Positions 14,914 through 20,805 of a stretch of DNA of 20,805 nt are shown piece after piece (position 1 is the stretch's first letter; the number at the start of each line of letters is the position of its first letter). Below the pieces are notes generated by a model. The model saw only the letters and a program-made list of their open reading frames with translations, ran no database searches and was not told the DNA's origin. Where the stretch lies: NCBI GenBank assembly GCA_036741235.1, contig DAINSQ010000087.1, forward strand, positions 1-20,805, written 5' to 3'. Source of the DNA: JABWBR01 sp036741235 (GTDB lineage Bacteria; Bacteroidota; Bacteroidia; Chitinophagales; Saprospiraceae). Position numbers and translations under genes: made by a program.

Positions 14914-15218
14914 CGCTGTATCCACGGAACGCCTGAGTTGGTTTAGCGCTTCGCTGTTTAGCTGTACCACGGAACGCCTGAGTTGGTTTATCGCTTCGCT
15001 GTTTAGCTTTTTCGTGGCAAAACTACACCCTATCGCTCAGCCACGGGAGGATCGTTGTAAAGCTAAACCAATCGCAGGCGCTCCGTGGACTAACAAAAAC
15101 GCCGAATTGTCGGCTGGGAATAAAATTCTGCAACCTTTTCATGGGGCGGTAGTTTTACATTTTAAACTACCTTTACGGACTGTAAAAAAATTTCCTTTGA
15201 CATTAACTGCGGTTTAGT
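14914..15218. other. Repeat-bearing intergenic region between icd and the M36 protease
   Basis: A non-coding spacer of 305 bp. Its left half is occupied by a tandem duplication and inverted partner (14915-15088), and the right half is A/T-rich leader. TACCTTTA near 15167-15174 is one mismatch from the -7 promoter consensus and could serve the protease gene. A 67-codon open frame at 15014-15217 runs through the repeat and is not believed to be a gene. Confidence 0.5.
14915..15088. repeat. 45-bp tandem duplication with inverted partner (repeat element)
   Basis: Two copies of a unit beginning CCACGGAACGCCTGAG start at 14922 and 14967, 45 bp apart, and differ at one base (14946 G, 14991 T). Each contains GTTTAGC or a near copy on both sides of GCTTCGCT. 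The segment 15062-15088 carries the inverted form, GCTAAACC...CAGGCG..CCGTGG. The whole block can therefore be bounded by imperfect inverted ends CCACGGA and TCCGTGG. A partial CCACGG copy also occurs at 15041. It may be a MITE/REP-like element or a large terminator-like stem after icd. No target-site duplication is obvious. Confidence 0.7.
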
Positions 15219-18200
15219 ATGAACAGAACTTTTACCAAATGTATTTGGCTGTTGTTACTGGTGTGCTTCGCCCAATTGGCCACTGCTCAACAGCAAACTA
15301 CGCTGGATGCCGCGCTGCGCTATGTAGAGCAGCAGCGTGAGAAATGGGGACTTACCCCAGCTGATATTGAAGACATGATCGTCAGCGATCAATATCAGAG
15401 CCGGCACAATGGCGTTCAGCATTACTATTTTATTCAACGCCACATGAGCATCAAGGTGTACAATGCCATCATGGGCATTCACCTCAAATCCAATGGCGAT
15501 CTTGGCTATGCCACCAACCGGTTTGTGACCGACCTGGCAGGCAAGGTCAATGCTACCGAACCGCAACTGACGGCCCATGAAGCCATTGCAATTGCGGCCA
15601 GACACGTAGGCCTGCCGCTTACCCGGCCCTTGCAGATGCTCAACAAGATCAGCGACCGCGAAATGATATTCGAAGGCGCTGATGTATCGCATTCCGACAT
15701 CAAGGTCGAGTTGTATTATCAACCCAACCGCGAAACCGGCGCCGTCCGGCTGGCCTGGAACCTGGCTATCGAAGCTACCGACTCGCCCGATTACTGGAGC
15801 CTACGCGTTGACGCCCTTACCGGCGAGATCCTCCAACTCGACAACTGGACGATTTACTGTAGCTTCTCGGGTGACAGCCGCCACGAGCATGGCGATCAGT
15901 GCCGGGACGAAGGCAGCGCTTTCGAAAAATCTTTCCAGCCCGTTCACCAAGCGCTGGTAGAAGAAAAAGCAATCCTTTCCGGTAATACTTACAACGTATT
16001 TCCCATCCCCGTTGAAAGCCCGATTCACGGCCCTCGCGAACTGGTAGTCGATCCGCACGATCTCGAGGCTTCGCCTTTTGGCTGGCACGACACCAACGGC
16101 ACTCCGGGGCCCGAGTTTACGTTTACCCGCGGCAATAACGTCCACGCCTATATTGATGCAAATGCCGACAATGCGCCCGACGGCCCCAGCGCCGACGGCG
16201 GCGCCAACCTGGTTTTCGATTTCCCGTTTGACGACACTACGCAGGAACCGCCTGCCTACAAAGACGCAGCCATGACTCAGTTGTTTTATATGAACAACAT
16301 CATGCACGACTTTACCTATGCCTATGGTTTTAACGAGCAGGCGGGCAACTTCCAACAGAACAACTACGGAAACGGCGGCCAGGGCAATGACTATGTATTC
16401 GCAGAAGCCCAGGACGGCAGCGGTACCAATAATGCCAATTTCTCTACTCCCGCCGACGGCGCCAACGGCCGCATGCAGATGTTTTTGTGGGACCAGGCAG
16501 GCGGCAGGTTGGTCAACATCCTGGAGCCCGAAGAAATAGCCGGCGGCTATGAGTCTACAATCGCCAACTTCGGCCCCCCGATCACTTCCGTGCCGCTCAT
16601 CGGCGAACTGGCCCTGGCTACCGACGGCACTTCCAACGGCACACTTGGCTGTAATACCATCGTTAATACAGCCGATGTTGCCGGTAAAATTGCCATTGTA
16701 GATCGCGGCACTTGCTTTTTCGAACAGAAAGTAGTCAATGTTCAAGCCGCCGGCGCTATCGCCTGCATCATCTGTAACAACCAACCCGGCCTGGCTGTGA
16801 TGGGCGGTCGCCCCGACATCCCCGATCCTACGATCCCTACTGCGATGCTCACTCAAATCGACTGCCAACTCATCAAGCAACTATTGGGCGCCTCCCCGGT
16901 GACCGCTTCTTTGGTATTGCCCGAAGATGCCGGCCCCGATAGCCTCGACGGCGACTTCGACAACGGCATCATCGCCCATGAATACGGTCACGGCATCTCT
17001 AACCGCCTCACCGGCGGCCCCTCGCAGTCAGGTTGCTTGAACAACAATGAGCAGATGGGCGAGGGCTGGAGCGATTTCTTTGCGCTCGTCACTACGGTGG
17101 AACCCGACGATGTTGGAGAAATGGGCCGCGGTATCGGCAACTATGTGCTGCGCGGCGGTGTCAATGGTATCGGCATTCGCCGTTATCCCTATTCTACCAA
17201 CCCCCTGCTGAATAGTCAGGTCTACGACGATATTATTACCACCGGCACATCGCCCCACAACCTCGGCGAAATCTGGGCCAGCGTTTTGTGGGATTTATAC
17301 TGGGCCATGGTGGATGTATACGGCTACGACCCCGATTTGTACTTCGGCACTGGCGGCAACAACAAAGCCATCCAACTGGTGATGGACGGTATGAAATATC
17401 AGTCATGCAACCCCGGTATGATCGACGGCCGCGACGCCATTCTGGTGGCCGATGAAATTAACTACAACGGTGAAAACCAGTGTCTCATCTGGGATGTATT
17501 CGCCCGCAGAGGCCTAGGCTACAGCGCTTTACAAGGCAGCAGCGAAGACCGCACCGACAATATTCAGGCTTTTGACAGACTTCCCGAATGCGCGAAGGAA
17601 CTCAAAGTCGCCAAGTCGGTTACGCCCCTGGTTGAAGCCGGCGATGAGGTAACCATCACCCTCACCGCTACCAACCACAAAGATGAAGCGGTAACCAATG
17701 TGACCATTGTGGATGAACTTCCCGCCGGAATGACTTTTATCCCCGGCTCTGTAACTAATAATATCACAGCTACCCCCGGCGCAGGCGCTGTCACATTTAA
17801 CATCGGTACCTTGGCGGCCGGCGCTTCTACAACATTCCTGTATCGCGTCAATACCTCTCCCGATTTTTATTCCATCCGCCAACTCTACGACGACATGGAG
17901 AACGGGGAGGATTTGTGGAACTACCAGCCGCTTGACGACGGCATTGCCATCTGGGAATTGATCGACGCTCCGGGTGAAGCCTATAGCGGCGACCACGTCT
18001 GGTTTGTGGCCAGCACGCCCGCCGACAACGACCAGGTACTGGAGAATCTCGAACCCATTACTATTACAGGTGACAAACCCGTGTTGCGCTTCTTCCACCG
18101 CTATGATACAGAACCCGCTATTGACGGCGGTCTGGTGATGGTTTCAACCGACAACGGGTTCTCCTGGTCTCCGGTTGACCAATACATGATCAGAGGCGAC

Positions 18201-18788
18201 TACCGCGGAAAGATTACCTATAGCACTTTTGCAACGCTGGATCTAGGAGCTTTCTGGGGTACCGTACCCGATTATTTTGGCACTTATGTCGACCTGAGCG
18301 ATTATATCGGCCAGGAGGTATTAATCCGTTTCCGTTGGGGCACCGATGAAGAAGCCAGCGGAGAAACTACTGGCACAGGCTGGTATGTGGACGATTTCGA
18401 ATTGATGGATATGTTCAACTACAACGGCGAAGCTTGTATCACTTCGGCTGAAGGCGACCTGGCTTGTACCATAGCGCCCGAAGGCGGCACGATTGTAGAG
18501 TCCAAGCTCTCTACCAGCACGGAGGAGGTGTTACTCAGCAACAATGTCAAAGTTTATCCCAACCCAACGCGCGACCTGCTTAATGTGGCATTTACGACCC
18601 AGCAAACGGGCCCCGTGACGGTTGAGGTACTCAATGCCGACGGCCGGGTGATGCTGAAGCAAACCCAGCGCCTTGACGGCGGTCGCCAGGTATTGCCGCT
18701 GAATGTGGCAGCGCTGGCCGGCGGTTTTTACTTTGTAAAGATCAGCACAGACAATGAGACCGTTGTCGAAAAAGTGGTGATACGTTGA
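15219..18788 (+). CDS. Secreted M36 (fungalysin) metalloprotease with T9SS sorting domain
   Basis: A 1189-residue exported zinc protease. Residues 1-24 form the signal peptide (ATA, then Q). An FTP/PepSY-like propeptide spans about 30-210. The M36 catalytic domain runs from about 290 to 770, with H587-E-Y-G-H591 and the third ligand E615 in GEGWSDF. A protease-associated (PA) insert lies at about 440-570 (VAGKIAIVDRGTCFFEQK). A DUF11-like beta domain spans about 790-875 (NVTIVDELPAGMTFIPGS). Next come a MAM/jelly-roll-like region (about 885-1060) and a T9SS type A sorting domain from about 1105 (VKVYPNPTRDLLNV to the end). It would be exported by Sec, carried through the outer membrane by T9SS and released or anchored on the surface to digest proteins. 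Length and active site look intact. Confidence 0.93.
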   Translation: MNRTFTKCIWLLLLVCFAQLATAQQQTTLDAALRYVEQQREKWGLTPADIEDMIVSDQYQSRHNGVQHYYFIQRHMSIKVYNAIMGIHLKSNGDLGYATNRFVTDLAGKVNATEPQLTAHEAIAIAARHVGLPLTRPLQMLNKISDREMIFEGADVSHSDIKVELYYQPNRETGAVRLAWNLAIEATDSPDYWSLRVDALTGEILQLDNWTIYCSFSGDSRHEHGDQCRDEGSAFEKSFQPVHQALVEEKAILSGNTYNVFPIPVESPIHGPRELVVDPHDLEASPFGWHDTNGTPGPEFTFTRGNNVHAYIDANADNAPDGPSADGGANLVFDFPFDDTTQEPPAYKDAAMTQLFYMNNIMHDFTYAYGFNEQAGNFQQNNYGNGGQGNDYVFAEAQDGSGTNNANFSTPADGANGRMQMFLWDQAGGRLVNILEPEEIAGGYESTIANFGPPITSVPLIGELALATDGTSNGTLGCNTIVNTADVAGKIAIVDRGTCFFEQKVVNVQAAGAIACIICNNQPGLAVMGGRPDIPDPTIPTAMLTQIDCQLIKQLLGASPVTASLVLPEDAGPDSLDGDFDNGIIAHEYGHGISNRLTGGPSQSGCLNNNEQMGEGWSDFFALVTTVEPDDVGEMGRGIGNYVLRGGVNGIGIRRYPYSTNPLLNSQVYDDIITTGTSPHNLGEIWASVLWDLYWAMVDVYGYDPDLYFGTGGNNKAIQLVMDGMKYQSCNPGMIDGRDAILVADEINYNGENQCLIWDVFARRGLGYSALQGSSEDRTDNIQAFDRLPECAKELKVAKSVTPLVEAGDEVTITLTATNHKDEAVTNVTIVDELPAGMTFIPGSVTNNITATPGAGAVTFNIGTLAAGASTTFLYRVNTSPDFYSIRQLYDDMENGEDLWNYQPLDDGIAIWELIDAPGEAYSGDHVWFVASTPADNDQVLENLEPITITGDKPVLRFFHRYDTEPAIDGGLVMVSTDNGFSWSPVDQYMIRGDYRGKITYSTFATLDLGAFWGTVPDYFGTYVDLSDYIGQEVLIRFRWGTDEEASGETTGTGWYVDDFELMDMFNYNGEACITSAEGDLACTIAPEGGTIVESKLSTSTEEVLLSNNVKVYPNPTRDLLNVAFTTQQTGPVTVEVLNADGRVMLKQTQRLDGGRQVLPLNVAALAGGFYFVKISTDNETVVEKVVIR

Positions 18789-18803
18789 TAAGAATAATAG
18801 CAT

Positions 18804-18823
18804 AACCCGGGATTTGCCGGGTT
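18804..18823 (+). terminator. Short hairpin before the main terminator
   Basis: AACCCGG (18804-18810) and CCGGGTT (18817-18823) form a perfect 7-bp stem with loop GATTTG, 15 bp after the protease stop. Only a few T residues follow (to 18825). It probably assists the stronger hairpin that starts 3 bp later, and reads nearly the same on the minus strand. Confidence 0.55.
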
Positions 18824-18825
18824 TT

Positions 18826-18875
18826 AGAGAGAGTGGGACAGTGAAAAATACTCAATGCTCCCACTCTCTCTTTTT
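18826..18875 (+). terminator. Strong intrinsic terminator of the M36 protease gene
   Basis: AGAGAGAGTGGGA (18826-18838) pairs perfectly over 13 bp with TCCCACTCTCTCT (18859-18871). The loop is 20 nt, and the T-run continues to 18875. It lies between convergent genes: the protease on plus and the DUF6089 gene, whose stop is at 18903, on minus. On the minus strand the stem is followed by only a weak U-tract plus the second hairpin, so its main action is on the protease transcript. Confidence 0.85.
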
Positions 18876-18902
18876 ATCCTGTCAGGCACTATTTGCCCGA
18901 CA

Positions 18903-19745
18903 CTACTTGCGTTTACGGCGTTTATCGCGGTAATCCGGGCATTTCAGGTCGCCGAAATAATAGACCAGGCCGACGCCGAGGAAATAATAGGAATCGTTGT
19001 TGTTGGCGTTGCCGCGTTGGCGGCCCTCTTCGCTGAGCTGACCTTCATTGATACCGGGAATAATAAGCGAGCGGTCAGAGAGGGCGGCGGCAATCTCGCC
19101 GCGATTGCGCAGCAGGTCGCTTTTATCGGGGTAAACCGTGCTCACATCGTCGAGATAATCGGTAAACAGGCGGCGGCCGCTGAGTTCGATATTGACGCTC
19201 CAGGAATAACTGAGGTCGACTTTCATACCCAGTCCGTACACCCAGCCGCCGTTGACGGTAAAGTATTCCTCTCCTTTAAACTGCCCCTCGGTGCCCAATG
19301 GGCGCAACTCGTACAACACCCCGTCGAGCTCTGCTTTGGGGTTGAAATACACCGCCGATAGTCCGGCAAAAAGATAGGGCGTAAAAAATTCGTCTTTACT
19401 GCCATGCCGATAAGGCAAGAAGTTGAATTCCAACTGGGCGGCGCCGTCGATTACCGTAGATTGAAAACTCAGGTTGCGGGCGTTTTCGTACACATTTTTC
19501 GAGCGCGCATCGTCGCCGGCTACCGTGCCGTAATTGCCCGACAGTTTGAAGCAAATACGGTCGTTAAAATTAAAGCGGGCCAGAATACCGCCGGATGCGC
19601 CGGGCAAGCCCAAATCGTAATTGGTATTCAGATCGCCGAAATAATGGCTGGCGCCCAGCCAAAAACCAGCCTCCCATCCGCGCTGGGCCTGGGCTATGCT
19701 AACCGCACAACAAATGCTTATGAGTAATAAGGTTGCTTTTTTCAC
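18903..19745 (-). CDS. DUF6089 outer-membrane beta-barrel protein (PorG-like)
   Basis: A 280-residue outer-membrane protein from the chosen GTG start. Residues 1-20 form a signal peptide (KKATLLLISICCAVSIAQA). The mature start QRGWEAGFWLGASHYFGDLNTNYDL is the pattern of the DUF6089 family, which includes the T9SS component PorG. Alternating hydrophobic strands follow (about 50-270), ending in SYYFLGVGLVYYFGDLKC and a basic tail RDKRRKRK. In gliding or surface-secreting Bacteroidota these barrels are linked to the T9SS or its regulation. The neighbouring genes here encode T9SS cargo, but no other T9SS core gene is present. The frame is open to 19928, yet GTG 19745 sits before the signal peptide and 41 bp after an exact -7 promoter box. 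Confidence 0.85.
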   Translation of the reverse strand: MKKATLLLISICCAVSIAQAQRGWEAGFWLGASHYFGDLNTNYDLGLPGASGGILARFNFNDRICFKLSGNYGTVAGDDARSKNVYENARNLSFQSTVIDGAAQLEFNFLPYRHGSKDEFFTPYLFAGLSAVYFNPKAELDGVLYELRPLGTEGQFKGEEYFTVNGGWVYGLGMKVDLSYSWSVNIELSGRRLFTDYLDDVSTVYPDKSDLLRNRGEIAAALSDRSLIIPGINEGQLSEEGRQRGNANNNDSYYFLGVGLVYYFGDLKCPDYRDKRRKRK

Positions 19746-19786
19746 TTTATTTCTGCTGTTTATGATGCTAATAGTGGAAAAGTGCG

Positions 19787-19820
19787 CAAAGTTAATAAGA
19801 ACAGTGTATACAACGGCAAA
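19787..19820 (-). promoter_or_regulatory. Promoter of the DUF6089 gene
   Basis: On the minus strand TAACTTTG (19794..19787) matches the -7 consensus exactly. TTTG (19820..19817) lies 22 bp upstream as the -33 element. Transcription would begin near 19780, leaving a leader of about 35 nt before the GTG start at 19745. This supports that start over the upstream ATG at 19928, which would lie before the promoter. Confidence 0.6.
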
Positions 19821-19965
19821 AAGGTTGTCATTGGTATAGCGACGCCCCGCCTTAAAACGTATCTTTACCCAAAACAAAGCATAACTATTCTCCAAAGACG
19901 CCTCGCGCCATACATTCAGCATTACCAATTAAGCATCAATATCCAACATCAAAAACCTCTCTCGC

Positions 19966-20805
19966 TTACCTTGTAATTACCAGGCCTCTCAAGCCTTCCG
20001 CGCTTAAGGCAGTCCCATACCCCAAAAAATATACTCCGGCAGGCAGTGCGCTTGTGGGTAGCTCTGCCGAGCCTCCTGTAGCCTCAAACCGACCAATTCG
20101 CCGGCCCCAAGCGTCAGCCAGGGTGTACCACAGCGTTTGACCCAAGGCTTGTACATCCCATTGCAGCATGCACCGATTACCCGATTTTACAGGGTTGGGA
20201 TACAATTTTATGCTCTGGGCCCTCTCTATCCGGCTCACCGCTACATCCGCACTAATCGTTATTCCCAATACCAGGCTGCAGCCCAGCGAATCATTAATAA
20301 TAGCCTGATAGTCGCCCACGCCCAAACTGTCGATAACCGCCCCGGCATCGCCCGTACTCCAAACCACCCCGTATGGCGGCGTTCCGCCTTCGATTTGGCT
20401 TATGGCGATACTGCCGTCAGCCGATTCAAAGGAGCTCGCATTGACTGCCTCATACGTCGCGCTTAACGGCGCCGGACTATCGATTTGTACAGCCAGGGTA
20501 TCGCTGCAGCCCGGGAAATCAGTCACGGTGACCTGGTATATGCCGGGAAGCAGTTGCTCATTCCCTGTACCGGTCTGGCCTTGTTCGTTCGACCAGGCAT
20601 ACGATAAAGGCTCATCGCCGTTGGTTGCTACGATAAAGTTGCCGCTTGAGTCACCTGCACAGTCTGCCGGGTGGACTTGGCTATTCAGTAACTGAAAGTG
20701 TGGCCGCTCGTAAGCGCCAATATCAACCTGGCTTTCCAGAATGCGTGGGACTCCCGCCAAATCGTAATAGATACCCAGGCTATCAAGGTGCGCATTACTG
20801 CCCGC
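19966..20805 (-). CDS. C-terminal part of a beta-helix/SprB-repeat surface protein with T9SS sorting domain (partial)
   Basis: The reading frame is open to the right edge, so the N-terminus lies outside. The visible 279 residues begin AGSNAHLDSLGIYYDLAGVP and continue RILESQVDIGAYE, the typical end of a right-handed beta-helix (choice-of-anchor Q) domain. Two SprB/PKD-like repeats follow, with G-x-Y-x-x-x-x-D-x-x-G-C endings (GIYQVTVTDFPGCSD and GDYQAIINDSLGCS). A type A T9SS sorting domain closes the protein (IKLYPNPVKSGNRCMLQW to LRGLVITR). It should be a large cell-surface or secreted protein exported by T9SS, perhaps an adhesin or polysaccharide-binding factor. An internal TTG at 20760 should not be taken as the start, because family similarity continues upstream of it. 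Confidence 0.88.
   Translation of the reverse strand, partial: AGSNAHLDSLGIYYDLAGVPRILESQVDIGAYERPHFQLLNSQVHPADCAGDSSGNFIVATNGDEPLSYAWSNEQGQTGTGNEQLLPGIYQVTVTDFPGCSDTLAVQIDSPAPLSATYEAVNASSFESADGSIAISQIEGGTPPYGVVWSTGDAGAVIDSLGVGDYQAIINDSLGCSLVLGITISADVAVSRIERAQSIKLYPNPVKSGNRCMLQWDVQALGQTLWYTLADAWGRRIGRFEATGGSAELPTSALPAGVYFLGYGTALSAEGLRGLVITR

Noticed and set aside
14915..15011. Possible CRISPR array
   Set aside because: There are only two abutting 45-bp copies, with no unique spacers between them and no cas genes.
15014..15217. 67-codon open frame on the plus strand
   Set aside because: It runs through the inverted repeat block and A/T-rich leader, shows no domain pattern, and overlaps the likely promoter of the protease gene.
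15801..16880. 359-codon open frame antisense to the M36 protease
   Set aside because: The sense strand encodes conserved protease and PA domains here. The antisense product is low-complexity Val/Gly/Ala-rich sequence without a fold signature.
19746..19965. A further gene or RNA in the 220-bp spacer upstream of the DUF6089 gene
   Set aside because: Only the DUF6089 promoter is visible there. Open frames are short and lack coding character, and no RNA fold stands out.

Overview
The window looks like chromosomal DNA of a Bacteroidota bacterium, most probably a Saprospiraceae/Lewinella-like member of the Saprospiria. Three things point there: two large secreted proteins ending in type IX secretion (T9SS) sorting domains of the YPNP type, a DUF6089/PorG-like outer-membrane protein, and exact copies of the Bacteroidota -7 promoter box TAnnTTTG just upstream of several genes with no clear Shine-Dalgarno sequence. 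No rRNA, tRNA, phage, transposase, CRISPR array or plasmid gene was seen.

Layout. The left edge holds the last 20 codons of a glyoxalase/VOC-type gene, convergent with a two-component pair on the minus strand: a NarL/LuxR response regulator coupled through an ATGA overlap to a TPR-containing HisKA_3 sensor kinase (99-2665). Positions 2666-3001 hold short octamer-type repeats and a promoter. Then come small-domain proteins: a secreted protein with two SnoaL/NTF2-like domains, a cytoplasmic SnoaL protein, a cupin, a minus-strand four-helix membrane protein of unknown function, an SRPBCC protein and a lipoprotein lactonase (6-phosphogluconolactonase-like beta-propeller). A TruC-type tRNA pseudouridine synthase faces the lactonase. 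It diverges from a PLP-dependent decarboxylase of the aromatic amino-acid decarboxylase family.

The middle contains the most interesting gene (10071-11609): an ABC-3 (Mn/Zn/Fe) permease fused to a complete-looking DtxR/MntR-like regulator with a FeoA-like tail. A 16-bp perfect palindrome resembling a DtxR/MntR operator lies just upstream. Its 3' end overlaps, tail to tail, a minus-strand cysteine biosynthesis operon (serine acetyltransferase, then CysM, 1-bp overlap). Next is a Thermus/Rickettsia-type isocitrate dehydrogenase with an extra C-terminal domain and a cofactor motif that predicts NAD rather than NADP.

The right part is about the cell surface. A 1189-residue M36 (fungalysin) metalloprotease carries a PA insert, a DUF11-like domain and a T9SS sorting domain, and ends at a very strong terminator. 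Facing it are a DUF6089 outer-membrane protein and the C-terminal part of a beta-helix/SprB-repeat surface protein, also with a T9SS sorting domain, which runs off the right edge.

Intergenic DNA carries three repeat-like structures: decayed 8-bp arrays (2676-2775 and 4435-4460), a 98-bp element with 24-nt inverted ends (4486-4583), and a 45-bp tandem duplication with an inverted partner (14915-15088). I see no convincing new multi-gene system. The fused permease-regulator with its candidate operator, and the repeat families, are the parts most worth following up.
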